Positions 1-11,543 of a DNA stretch of 64,000 nucleotides are shown one piece after another. A program made the translations under genes and the position numbers. The DNA is from Physcomitrium patens (Eukaryota; Streptophyta; Bryopsida; Funariales; Funariaceae). The DNA lies in contig NC_037265.1 of NCBI RefSeq assembly GCF_000002425.4, positions 5,334,323 to 5,398,322 on the forward strand. The letters are read 5' to 3'. The notes beneath the pieces were generated by a model. That model ran no database searches. It was not told the origin of the DNA and saw only the letters and a program-made list of their open reading frames with translations. The number at the start of each line of letters is the position of its first letter. The first letter of the stretch is position 1.

Positions 1-1495
1 GTCTTCTAAATGCTCTAGAAGTTCAATCCAATCCAACTTACAGATTGCAAGAAAACATTATAAATCCATGCTAAAGTCCCTTGACTGCCGCCTAGAAGGT
101 TGATGACAAACTTCAAGTTACAATTTTTCCTTCTTTGACTATTAATTCTCATTCAAACTTTGTCTGTAGCTCCGCTTTCAAGTCCTAGGGTAACCGCGTC
201 AAAATTCACTATATTCCAGCTGATAGATCTCAGATATTACAAAAAATCCAAACAACTCCAATATGCCAACTTCTAATACCTCTTTACACTAATGATCAAA
301 TATCCTCTATCCATACCATAAGATTAATACAAATTTTTGCATGCACTTGATATACTCAACCATGTAAACACCTCTAAAATTTCAAGCACAGATGTTTCTC
401 CAATTTCACAAAACAGTCAAGAGTACTAGCCTTTAATTTATTGCAAAAATCCAATTCACCAATACAAACACTAACTTTGAGCAACGATTGCAAAGTCCTC
501 TCAAACCCTATGAAATCTAATTCTATACCTTTCCAAAGAGCTTGAAGCTAGCTCTCTGACCCCAAAATCTCGATCTCCGAATGCCCTCTTCTTTTTCCTC
601 TCTTTTCCTTTAACTCCGTGAGGTCCCCTATTCTTCTGCCCTAGACTCCGAATTGGAACAACAGACCCGCTTCCATGGAATTCTTGCCTCTAAGAGGATC
701 TTTCTACAGAAAGGACGTTTCCCTGAAATAGCATAGAGAATGGAACAACTTGAAATGGAATCGAAGCCTTCGTATTCATGACCTCATTGGATTACCTAAC
801 CAAGTCAAATCTCATACTGGATAAGAAGCCCATAACAAGACCTGGATTGGATGCCCTCATAATTGGGTCAAATTAGCCCTTCACATCAGACTCACCTAAA
901 TATTGAATTGGTCATTTCTTCTTTTTTCAACTCCTGGTAAGAACAGCTCGGACTCATTCCATCCGATTCACCAGAGAATCTTGAAGACCTCGATTTATCT
1001 CCTCAATTTTTCCTTGGCTTTGGATTTGCTGATCCGGATTATTGAAATTCAACGGAGCATTATATTACTGATAGTTATGCCCCGAGTGCTTGCTATTCCT
1101 TTACACTGGCAGGTAATTGTGTGTGGCTCTGGGATTGAGACATTCACTAACATAATGATCAATCTGTCTGCAATGGAAACAACAAAGTGGTCTGCTTGTA
1201 CCTCCATCAGGCATATTGGGTGTCTCTACTGATATATATCTACTAGGCTTGTTCTATGTAGGATTAAAAAATGATCTTGGTCGTCCTATTGATACAGAGA
1301 GTACTTGATTCGATGACGTCGATGGAGCATACACTGTTGTCACGTTTGGTGGTACAGCTTGCAATGGAGTGTCATTAATTGGCCCCTAAATATTGGCATT
1401 GGAATTGGCCATTGTTTCTAACATCCAAGATGATTAAATATTAATAAATCTTTTTCATTTATATTTTCACCATATAGTCATGTTATAACATGACA
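1..1495 (-). repeat. Element E 3' LTR, truncated by window edge
   Basis: Matches the complete LTR at 37319-39153 from about its position 37658 onward. The LTR boundary at 1495 is the inverted form of a TGTCATGTT start, and the polypurine tract of E (minus strand; 1496-1512) abuts it, as AGAGGGGGTGGA does in B. The roughly 340 bp nearest the internal 3' flank lie outside the window. Confidence 0.85.
905..1412 (-). pseudogene. LTR-embedded gag-like frame with CCHC zinc knuckle (copy 1)
   Basis: Reading the minus strand from an ATG at 1412, a degraded coding frame starts MANSNANI. It contains a CCHC knuckle at 1140-1181 (C-x2-C-x4-H-x4-C, core FHCRQIDHYVSEC), the form found in Gag nucleocapsid domains. 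It lies wholly inside the E LTR, close to the LTR start in the sense direction. The same frame occurs in the other E LTR (38600-39070). B and C LTRs hold a much shorter version of the same segment without the knuckle. The function is unknown; it could be a captured gag fragment or a genuine LTR-encoded product. Confidence 0.6.
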
Positions 1496-1579
1496 TCCAT
1501 CTCCTCTGAACCTATGCATCCTCTAGTATGCAACAAATAACTTAGTTGTTGTTTGATTTATAATATGTTCTTCAAGTCT

Positions 1580-2960
1580 TCGTTCAAATCCTCTTCATCA
1601 CTTTTACTATCCAAGTCAAATTCAACTTCCTATTGAGGAATATCTAGGTCTTGACCTAGATCTTCTATATTTATTTTTGTGTATCTTTGTTTAAATATTT
1701 TTACTCGCTTCCCTGCAATTGATATTTTTAACCTTGTTCCATTTAATTCCTGCTATGAGTAAGTTGCATTATCATGAACAGTTGTTACCACATACGGTCT
1801 AATCCATCGCTTAGAAAACTTCCTTAAAGTACTATGTTGATTGTCCAAGCTACTATCATAGACCAAAATCCAATCACCTTCTTCAATTGTTTTAGGCCTC
1901 AATTGATGCTTCTTATCAAATCGTGCCTTATTTTGTAACCTTGTTCTTTTTAACCTTTCTAATGCTATTTGCACATCTTTTGATCTTTTTTCTAATTCTT
2001 AAATTCTAATAACTAGAAGTTCTTCTCTTGTCAATCCATCTTCCCATGGTAGCACACTCCAAGTAGGTACTTTTTCTTCAATTGGCATAATTGGTTTTTG
2101 ACCTGTCATAAGCTCAATAGGCATATATTTCATTACTGAGCTATGAGTTGTTCAATCAATCTATAATGTAAATGATAAAAGTCGTGGCCATTTTTTTATC
2201 CTTTCCATTACAAGCTTTAACTAATACTTTCACAATCGGTGGGTGACCACACTCACTTTTTACATTTCCTTTAAGATTATAAATATTAGTCAGTGATAGT
2301 TTAATTCCACATCTTTGAAAGAATTCACAAGCTTCTTGTGCATTTAATTCTCCATGATTTGCAGTGATTTTTTCTACACATCCGTAGCGGCAAATAACAT
2401 CTTGAAGCAAAAATCTACAAATTCCTTTTGTAGATTTTGTTTTCAATGCTCTTCCTTCTACTTGATTTGATAAATCTTCATGAGCTAAGATCAAATATCT
2501 CATTTTCTATAACCCGATTGGCATAACAACCAAATCAACAATCCATTTAAAATGAATAGCTAGAGGATATGTAAGATGAAGACCATCTTGATGTTGTATA
2601 TTAGAATATGCTTGACAAATTTTACATGACTCTACAAATAAGAGCACATCTAGATACATATTTTTCCACCAATATCGTTCCTTAAGTTTAGCAAAAGTAG
2701 TCCAAATTCCTCTATGTCCTACCTATAAACTATCATAAAATCCCTTTAATAATTTTTGTTTCTCTTCTTTATTGCCTATCACTCTTTGTGGCATTCTAAT
2801 TCCTTTCTTTGGTCTCTTCCATAAGAATCCTTCTTGAAGCAAAAATCCATATGCTTTTTTTCTAATTTGTTTAAATTTTTTTGTAGACCAATTTTCTTAC
2901 TTAGTCAAGGTATTCAAATAATGACCAATATCTAATAATTTTTCTTCATAAAATTCTTCA
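1580..2960 (-). pseudogene. Element E integrase (broken)
   Basis: Minus-strand integrase relic of the same type as in B. It contains the zinc-binding N-terminal region (around 2580-2740), the DDE core with ITANHGEL-like and GNVKSECGH segments (2156-2503), and the C-terminal GPY/F-like module (1753-1974, KRWIRPYVV). These are followed by an acidic tail (about 1590-1680). In an intact element the protein would insert cDNA into the genome. It is degraded. Confidence 0.8.
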
Positions 2961-3099
2961 AGAAATAGCTTATCTTCTTTGTTAAGATTTGATACTGAAT
3001 AGAATTTTGATCCAACATCGTCAATGTCTTCAATCATTTCGTCTTTTCTTCATATCTTGCTCGAGATAACATGTCTGCTACTAAATTGTCCTTTCAAGA

Positions 3100-4751
3100 A
3101 ACATGCTTAAATTCTGGATTTAATGACTTAATATAAACAATCCATCTTAACATTGTAATATTCGACGTTGAACGATTAATGATCATTCCAAGTAATAGCA
3201 AGCAATCTGTTTCTATTACTACTGCTGTACCAATCAAATAATCTCATTCAGCTTTTATAGTCAAAACAACTCCCCAAAGTTCTCTTTTAATTTGCAAATA
3301 TGTACATTGACGAGTACTTAAAACTTGAGCTCCAAATCGAACTACAAATCTATTTCCACTTGAATCATCTCGATCCACACCCCATCCAATAGCAATAGGA
3401 CTAGTATCTATACTAAGAATTACTTGTCTATTATAGTCATAATCAATTCTTCTTAAAATTGGAGGTGTCACCAATAACACCTTTAGCTTCTACATTACTT
3501 TAGTATATTTTTTTTCCATTTAAATTGATAACCCTTACATAATAATTCATACAATAGATCCGCTATATGAGCATAATGAGGAATCCATATACAAGAAAAT
3601 ACACAAGCTCCTAAAAACTTGAGTACTTCTGTTAAAGAGTCACATGAATCCTTCATCCTTCCAATTGCATCAACTATGCTTGGATCTGGCTTTCTCCGAT
3701 AAAACCTACACAAATGCCCAACAATAAGAACTTCCTACACTGCAAATGTAGATTTTGCTCCTGAAAGTGTAAAATGAACCTCTTCAAGTCGAGTTAAAAT
3801 CTTCTCACAATCTTGTACATGATCAACAACATATTTGCGACACTCCTTCTCATCTAAAGTTTCATCTCTTTTTCTTTCTTTACATCCTTTGATAGGAACA
3901 TCATCTAAAAAAGGCATAGTTTTTTCAGAAATAAAATCTCTTAGTACCTTGTTCATTCCATTTATCATATGTGCAACTGAGTTAGTAGGACCTTATAGGA
4001 GAGTATACATTTTAAGCAATCCAAGTAGCATTTTTATTATTATTAGATCTCTACTCCTATGCACAAGTTGAAATTGATCATAACCCAAATACAAATCACC
4101 TATTGAATAAATTGCCCTTTCCACAAATGCTTCTGTAAACTCGTCTACTAAAGGTCCTATACTTGCATTTCTTATAGTTACTGCATTGATTGGCTCCATA
4201 TCTTGAATAAAATATAACGATCCATTTTTCTTAGGCACCATAAACCAACGACTAGAATATGGAGCAAAAAAAGGCTCCAAAATTTTCATTCGTATCTTTT
4301 CTTTCAATAATTCTATCAATTTAGGTAAATGTGTCCTTGATAGGAAAATTTGCCTTAAGTTCCAAGGCACATGAGATATTGTAAAGATAACCATAGGAGC
4401 AACAACATTAGGATCTATACATCCTATTTCACAAGACCCAAAGGCAAATGATTTACCTCGTTTTGCAAGCATTCTTTTAAAATATTCAATTTCTGTTGAA
4501 AATAAAGAACCATCACATCCAATCTTCAATTCTTCAAAAGTCTCCTTTGTAAATTGATATTCAATCTTCTTTGGATCTCTTAAATTCTCTTCTTTTGATG
4601 CTTCTTCCATTTGTTCCTTAGAATCTTCTGGTAAATGTCTGGCAACAGGTTTTACTTTTTTATCTAATGTTTCATATTTTGTCTTTAGAATAACTTCTGT
4701 TGCTTGAAAAGATTCAAGTATAGAATAAACCTCCCTCGAATGAATTTCCAC
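3100..4751 (-). pseudogene. Element E reverse transcriptase and RNase H (broken)
   Basis: Minus-strand Pol relic. The RT part (about 3495-4751) retains PKKNGSLYFIQDMEPINAV, YLGYDQFQLVHRSRD and PFLDDV, the last being the polymerase active-site box (FLDD in place of YxDD, as in B and C). The RNase H part (3244-3480) keeps DTSPIAIGWGVDRDD. It reads on toward 4990-5167, where element A interrupts E. Confidence 0.85.
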
Positions 4752-5162
4752 AATCTTATCATTATCTTCTAATCCAATAGAAGTAATTAATTATAAAAAA
4801 TCCTCCAATCTATTTTCTTCATAAACACCTAAAATCTTCTCATTATCTTTTAATGTCCCTAACTTGCGTAATTTCCTTTTAATACTATAAAATATTTTTC
4901 TTTCTTTTCTTTTAAAATCATCAACTTTCTTATACATAATATTTCTATTCTCAAAAATATTAATAAAACTCGCATCAAAGGTACCTTCATCTCGCGAGAG
5001 TACCTCCTCTTTTGTACCTCTATAATCTCGCTTTATAGTAGTACTTCTCCAAAATCCTTAAATCCTTCGACAATCCTTGACAATGGTTTCTCCCTATCTC
5101 GATTCCATTCATAATTAGAAGTATTGTTCAAAATTATACAGCTTTCCTTCCATCTTCACTAC

Positions 5163-5167
5163 GTACC
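5163..5167. repeat. Target-site duplication GTACC, left of element A
   Basis: GTACC directly precedes the TGTCACGG start of element A. The same five bases follow the end of A at 35015-35019. Together with the continuity of E protein sequence across the gap, this shows that A inserted as one unit. Confidence 0.9.
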
Positions 5168-5728
5168 TGTCACGGACATAATCATGTAAGCTAGTAATTA
5201 CATATACAAATAGGTAGAAGTAAGTAAAAGTACGTAAAAGTAAGTTAATTCTATAGTATTTAATATGGAAGCTTCCTAGAAGCTTAATAGATGCTACTTT
5301 GACTTCATAGGTATCTTTAATTGACTTTTTGGATTAAAAACGTGGTCAACAAGTTGGCCATGTGCCACATATGTTGTTAGCTTGAAGATTAAGCTAACTA
5401 TGTGGCCCACACGTAGAAGAACTTGCCTTGTAAGTCAAGGCATGTGTCCTACAAAGTCAACACATATTGGAGGTCCTATAGAACGTCGCGACGTAGCCCC
5501 TAGTTAGATAGTATATATAGAGACAAGAGTGAAGGCTTCTTCACTCTTGTCAACTCTTTTTTTGCTTTTAGTCTAGTTTCAAGAGTCTCTAGTTTTCTTG
5601 TCTTTTGGCAATAGCCATTCCAGTTTCTCTTTCAATATATATCCTTGTTTATATATATTTTGTTACCTCTCTTTGAGTGAAGGCTCACTTGTCTGAATTG
5701 TTTTTTCATCGAGTTCTTGTCCTTGACA
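5168..5728 (+). repeat. Element A 5' LTR
   Basis: Starts TGTCACGGACAT and ends CCTTGACA (TG...CA). It contains a TATATATA promoter box at 5512-5519 and, upstream, paired GAAGCTTC-type motifs near 5268-5290. Same sequence as 34458-35014; relatives occur at 32461-33000 and, decayed, in elements H, I and K. Confidence 0.9.
5512..5519 (+). promoter_or_regulatory. TATA box of element A LTR
   Basis: TATATATA within the LTR. The same box is present at the matching place in the other A-clade LTRs and, in reverse, in the D LTRs. It is the probable core promoter for the element RNA. Confidence 0.6.
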
Positions 5729-5751
5729 GATTGACAAGAGTACACCTACAA

Positions 5752-5760
5752 TATCAGAGC
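5752..5760 (+). other. Possible primer-binding site of element A
   Basis: TATCAGAGC resembles the segment complementary to the initiator-methionine tRNA 3' end used by many LTR elements. It starts 23 nt after the LTR end rather than directly next to it. The same motif follows the LTR of element D (near 27715, minus strand) and of the A-clade fragment at 33001-33071. Priming from this site is inferred. Confidence 0.4.
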
Positions 5761-5958
5761 TTTGTCTAATCTTGATTAAGAGTGGATTATCCCTTTTTCT
5801 TGATAAGATATAAGTATATTAGAAGTTGTGGATTACCTTCTTCTAAACTGATATTGTCCTTAGTATTTTCTTTCTTCCCAAGTCGTCTCTTCTATTTGTC
5901 TTCAGCGATATTAGACATCTTCTTTCTTCTAAGAGTTTTCATAGCAAAACTTATTAAA

Positions 5959-6943
5959 ATGAAGAGTACAATGGCACAAATGTAAGAGCAATTGAGGAGT
6001 TAATGCTTGCGATGCATCAATTCAATTTACCACCATAAGAAGCAACAAGATTGGCAGGAAGTGAAGATATAGAAATGGTTGGAGCTGCTTCAACATCTGC
6101 ACCAAACCATATCCTTTCTCCTATGGTGGAACGCCCTTCAAATATTAGAGAACCAAGAATTATCCTACCCGAGAAGTTTGATGGCACTAGATCCAAGTTT
6201 TGAGGATTTATCAATCAAGTGCAACTTATGATTGAACTTCAATTCCAAAGCTATCCAACTCCAGGATCGCAAGTTAGATTCATTGATACGCTTCTTTCAG
6301 GTTCAGCACTATTGTGATTTTCATCTTTTTTGAATGACGAGATCTAATATTGGATAATCTAGAGGCTTTTTTGGTGGAGTTTTGATCCATGTATAGAGAA
6401 CATGATGCAATTTTTGTTGCAACCAATAAGATCTCTATTTTACAATAAAGCAATCAATCAAAAACGTTATATGCTTCACAATTTCAACAACTTGCAACTG
6501 ATATCAAGTGGGATGATGTTGCACTTATTAGTCAATTTCTCTACGGATTACAATATGAGGTAAAAAAATTAATGCTCAACTTACTTGATCCTCAAATATT
6601 GAGTCAAGAAATTGACTTTGCTGTGAAGTGCGACAATCACCTTTTTGAATTTCGATCTGAGAACCGTACAAGTGGACCTCAATGTTACTATAATTCAATG
6701 GCAACACCAACACCTCTTCAACACATACATTCGGAGGTAGAGGATATGCAAATTGATGCAGTACGTTTCAAACTTCTTACTGCACAAAAAAAGACTCGTC
6801 GTCGTCAAGAAGGATTATGTTTATATTGTGGAGAACCAAAGCACACTGCTCAACATTGTCCAAAGAAACGACGCAATCACAAAATGAGGAGTATGGCTGT
6901 GAAAGAAGACAATATGTCGGAAAACGAGTTTGTCCAGTTATAA
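5959..6943 (+). pseudogene. Element A gag (broken)
   Basis: Gag relic beginning at the conserved MKSTMAQM start; the same start is recognisable in element K at 53786. The nucleocapsid CCHC knuckle is CLYCGEPKHTAQHC near 6815-6860. The upstream part matches the capsid-like region of D gag (26730-27470). In the live element, Gag forms the virus-like particle and binds the RNA. Degraded, with several breaks. Confidence 0.8.
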
Positions 6944-8410
6944 TAGGGACTGTGTGGCTGGAACCTTGCACAACATCTAGTAAAGGTCTAATTCTCTCCT
7001 CAGAGCCCTCTCCTTGTTTTACATTAAATGTTATTTTAGGACCTAAACATTACAAATTCTCTGCCTTGTTAGATTCAGGAGCCTCAGCGTATTTTTAAGA
7101 TGAAGAATTTATTAAAAGACATAGCATATCTTTAGTAAAGAAAACTAAACCTGTTCATGTAGAAGTCATAGATGGTCGTCCATTGTCTTCTGGAGATATT
7201 ACTCACGAAACCCTTCCTATAGAAGTAATAATTAATGGTCATAATACTTTTGTAGTATTTAATATCATTAGATCTCCCTCTAATCCAGTCATTTTAGATT
7301 TATTGTGGTTAGAAAAATACAACCCTCAAATAGATTGGATTTCTCAAACTCTTACTTTCTCTAAAAGTATAACTAACAGTGTAGTTAATCGAGAAGAGAG
7401 TCATAAGTCCAGTTCAATTAAACCCGTATTTATAGGTGCAAAAGCTTTCTTGCATGCTGCTATGAAAGAATCACCATATATTATTTATGCCACACCTATT
7501 TCTACTGGTGAAAAGACTTCAAGTGGCATTCCAAGCCAATATCAAGAATTTCAAGATATATTTGAAAAAAAGAATGCGTATACACTCTCGGAACATCGTC
7601 CCTATGATTGCACAATTGACCTTCAAGAAGGAGTAAAACTGCCATTTGGACCAATCTACAGTTTATCACAAAATGAGTTGGCTAAACTCTAGGAGTATAT
7701 TGAAGAAAATCTACCCAAGAATTTCATACGCCATTCTAAATCTCCGACAGGAGCTCCAATTCTATTTGTGAAGAAAAAAGATGGATCATTGTAGATGTGT
7801 GTTGATTATCGAAGACTCAATAAGATTACCATCAAGAACAGGTATCCACTACTTTTAATATTTGGACTTCTTCATTATCTGAATCAAGCTAAGATCTATA
7901 CAAAAATAGATCTTCGGAGAGCATACAATCTAGTACGTATCAAAGAAGGAGATGAATGGAAGACTGCATTTTGAACTAGGTAGGGACATTTTGAATACAT
8001 TGTCATGCGTTTTGGACTTACAAATGCACCAGCAGCTTTTCAACATCTAATGAATGATGTTTTTCAAGAGTTTTTGGACGATTTTATGGTCTGTTATTTA
8101 GACGACATCTTGATCTATTCTAAGAATCCAGAAGAATATGAACTTCAAATTTGTCATGTATTACAAAAATTCAGAGATGCAGGACTCTATGCCAAGATAG
8201 AAAAGTGTGTATTCCACACTACTCAAGTCGATTTCTTAGGTTACATCATTTCAAATGATGGACTTATGATGGATCCTAAGAAAGTTCAAACTATTATAGA
8301 TTGGAAGATTCCAAAAACGGTAAGAGATGTCCAATATTTTTTTGGGATTTGCCAACTACTATCGGATTTTCATCACAGACTTCTCTCGAGTTGCAGCTCC
8401 ACTTACACAT
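6944..8410 (+). pseudogene. Element A protease and reverse transcriptase (broken)
   Basis: The aspartic protease motif LLDSGAS lies at about 7064-7090, followed by the linker (7183-7692) and RT. RT signatures include VKKKDG, RLNKI-like spacing, MRFGLTNAPAAFQ and CYLDDILIYSKN (about 8090-8120), the catalytic YxDD box. It is closely similar to D and K. The reading region is interrupted at 8410 by element B and picks up again at 17077 with RNase H. Confidence 0.85.
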
Positions 8411-9768
8411 TGTCGTATTGTAACACGAGTATACCGTGAAAATATAAAGAAAGGGGACTTTTATTAATATTCAGTTACCTCGAATATTGGGAGCAACGAC
8501 CAATTCCAGTGCAAATACTGAGTGGTCAGGTTCAGTCACCCCGTTACAGTCAGCCGAGGCATACTGAAATGCTCCGTTCGATTCCAATAACAGGAGTAAG
8601 CAGGAAGAGAAAGGACCATTCACACGACGGGTGAGCCTAGTTCGAAGAACCAATTGGATCCAATTTCAAGAATCCAATCCAGGTCCTCTTACCTAATATG
8701 AGACCTGAATTGGCCGAGCAACCCAATGTAGTCTAATTACGAGAAAATCCAGGTCTTACTACGGGCCTCAGCCAATCTGACGTGAAGGACCAATTTGATC
8801 CAATTACGGAAACATCTAGGTCTTACTACAGGCCTCTTAGCTAATCTGACGCGAGGACCAATTTGACCCAATTACGCTAACATCCAAGTTACTACAGGCA
8901 TCTTACTCAATATGAGACCTGAATTGGTCGGGCGACTCAATGTAGACCCGAGTACGGGATTTTGATTCTGTTCCAGGCTATCTTATTCTCTGTGCCGTTT
9001 CAGAGAACATTGTTTTTGGTAAATGGATCTCTTAAAGATAAAAACGGAGGAGAAAGCTTTGACGACGAGAGCCAATTTCAGATCTAAGCCTTAATGGCGA
9101 GAGCCAATTTCGGTTCCAAGCTCTGACGGTGGGAGCCAATTCCGAATCCAAGACGGAAGATTGAAGAAATTCAGAGGATAAGATTAGGGGGGAGAATGAG
9201 TTTTGGGGGTTTTTTTTTGAAGGATCGAGAGAGTTAGCTTCATGCTTCGGGTGGGAAAAGAAGACAGAGAATTAGGGTTTTTTTTCTTCATAGGATTTTG
9301 GGAAGACTGAGGCAATCGTTGCTGAAGTCAGTGTTGTAATGGTGAATCGAGATTTTTAATAAAGTGGATTTGATTACTCTTGACTGTTTTGTGAAATCGA
9401 GTTACGTTTGTGATGAAGAATTAAAAGGATGTCTATAGGATTGAGTATGTGGAGTGAATGAAATTTATTGGGTTAATCTAACAAGATAGTCAGTGGATAC
9501 AAGATCGTAAGTACAAAGCGGTATTGAAGATTAGTAGTTTGGGTTATTCAGGATTCTCTATAACGTCTAGAGACCTACCGGCTGGGGCAAAAAGGACTTC
9601 GGCAAGCAGTCGAAGGGCATCCGTATAGATTTACCGTGTATTCTTGTAGTCGTTTATATTCTAACAGTGAAAAACTGATAGACTGCTTGACTATTGGCGA
9701 ATCTCCATACTACCTTCTATAGCCAGACATCCGGCGCATTCTCGAGCAGGAAAGCATGTAATACGACA
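8411..9768 (+). repeat. Element B 5' LTR (1358 bp)
   Basis: Begins TGTCGTATTG and ends ATACGACA. It matches 15751-17076 throughout. It contains a run of related 60-81-bp units (see 8647-8975) and purine-rich blocks. It is unusually long for a fungal gypsy element. Homologous, shorter or longer LTRs belong to C and E. Confidence 0.9.
8647..8975 (+). repeat. Tandem 60-81-bp units inside element B LTR
   Basis: Five similar units start near 8647, 8707, 8788, 8856 and 8931. Each opens with a GA(A/C)C(C)AATT or GAATTGG block and ends with an AATCTGACGCGAGG- or AATATGAGACCT-type block. The matching run in the other LTR is at about 15983-16290. C (18400-18620, 33680-33910) and E LTRs (38440-38580) have fewer or shorter units, so the copy number varies. 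Confidence 0.7.
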
Positions 9769-9772
9769 AAAG

Positions 9773-9789
9773 TGGTGAACCCGACGTGA
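9773..9789 (+). other. Primer-binding site of element B
   Basis: TGGTGAACCCGACGTG starts four bases after the LTR end. A TGG start with a CGGG-like complement of a tRNA T-arm is the standard form of a site pairing with a tRNA 3' CCA end. Elements E (upstream of 37319, minus strand) and C (near 32311-32331, minus) have the same site. The exact tRNA is not identified. Confidence 0.6.
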
Positions 9790-9839
9790 AGGCTTGAGGT
9801 AGAAGGTATTGGATTTTGGTTGATTTTATCTTTATTTTA

Positions 9840-11530
9840 TGAAAAACGAAAATAAAAAATTTTGAAGGATTTTTGGGAGAAGTTTTTGGTGGGGATTCTT
9901 CTAAAGGACAAGGTATGCACATGGATCTGTCTATTGTTAGTATGTTTCAAGCTTTCTCATTATCAATGTAGCAACAGCAAAGCAATGATCAAAAGAAAGC
10001 TTTGGCAACCAAAGCATTGCAAGCAGTGGTCAATAAAATTGATCAATTTGATGGAAGGAATATTTCAAGGTATTTAAGATGTTATGTTCGTGAAATGGAA
10101 TTACATTGGATTTCTGGGAAGAAAATGGTTGAATTATTTGGACTTTCTACGATACAGGAGATAAGAGACCGCACTACATCGATTACGGATCGTTATGGGA
10201 ATTCATGGGAGGTTTTTTCACATGCTTTGAAAGATGAATATTTCTTAGAAGATGCTGATTGCTTTACTAAGAAGCTGTTTTTGGAATGGATTGAACGGCC
10301 CAATAAGAATTTACAAGCAACAGAGCTACTAAGGAAATTTGAGAGGCAGTACTCTCAATTATCGAAGGTAGAAAAATTGACATTGGAGCCGAACAAAGTT
10401 GATCTATTTCTTCAAACTACTGATGGAGAATTGTAAGGGAAATTAGAACTCCTTCTTGAAGACAAAGAAGAAGATGAAGGATTGATAACAAAGTGGAAGA
10501 ACATTGAAGATGCGGTGGGGTTGCTTACAAAAAGAGAAAGGAGGAAGGATAGGAGCAATATTCCGAAAACAGTATAAGCACCTAAAGCTCCAGTATGTAC
10601 AACACCACCAACAATGCCTACAAATCAACCTTCGACATCCTTATCAAAAAAAGCAGATATGGTGATGGAAGAAATTATACGAGGAATGCGAGATTTTCAA
10701 ATCAAATTGGCAAGACTTGAAGAGAATACTTCTATAAATAATTCAAAGAATGTTTCAAAACAAGGATATGTACAAAGATGCATTTGGTGTGATGACGCTT
10801 CACACACTAGAAAATATTACAATGAATTTAATAATATGATATGGCAGGAAATTATTTGCTGGAAAGATGGGAAGATAGCATTGAAAGATAGGAAGGATCT
10901 TCTTCAAACCAATTTTGGTAAGGGAGAAATGAGAGCATTGGTTCAAGATTACCTAAAAGAGCATGAAATAGCAACACGAGAAAGTGCAAGTTATGGTGCT
11001 AGAGTAGATGATGAAATTGGTGGAAGTACGGAAACTAGTAAGTTTTGGGCTTCTGCCATTTCTACAATGCAAGAAGGAAAATTACCTCAAGAAGCATTAT
11101 TGAGAACTGCAGCTACAATACGAGGTAGAACAGGTTGGAAGGATCCTTTTGAGTCTCTTTCAATTCATGCATATATTGCTAAGAGTCAACATGAAGCTTT
11201 GATGGAAGAAAAGAGACGAGGAAATTTTGATGATACTAGAGAAGAAAATTCTACTAAGAGGCAAACTCGAGGAGACAAGGCTCGGGAGGCACCTTCACAA
11301 GAATTGCCTGTAAAGGATACCTTAGCATTATTGGAAGAAAAAACAAAGGAGACAAAAGATAAGGGCAAACCAATTGCTTATAAGCTACTTTTTGACATTA
11401 AAGCGGCAACAAATTTGAAAGGGGTGTGAGAAGAACGTATATTAAATGCTAAGGTGGAATTTACATTGAAAGAAGTCTTAGAAATTGTAAAGAAGGAGTT
11501 TCATGATGTTATCATTGACAGCATTAAGCG
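9840..11530 (+). pseudogene. Element B gag (broken)
   Basis: Gag-like protein region starting at MKNENKKF, matched in C by MENKNKNFEG and in E at 37236. It contains a conserved stretch NKIDQFDGRNISRYLRCY (about 10030-10085), a charged helical region, and a CCHC knuckle CIWCDDASHT at 10779-10820. A lysine/glutamate-rich region (11200-11400) follows. It would form the particle and package RNA. It has several breaks. Confidence 0.75.
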
Positions 11531-11543
11531 AAAGAGGTAATTA

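Noticed and set aside
903-1232. 109-codon plus-strand ORF
   Set aside because: It is the antisense shadow of the LTR zinc-knuckle frame, and the protein has no family resemblance.
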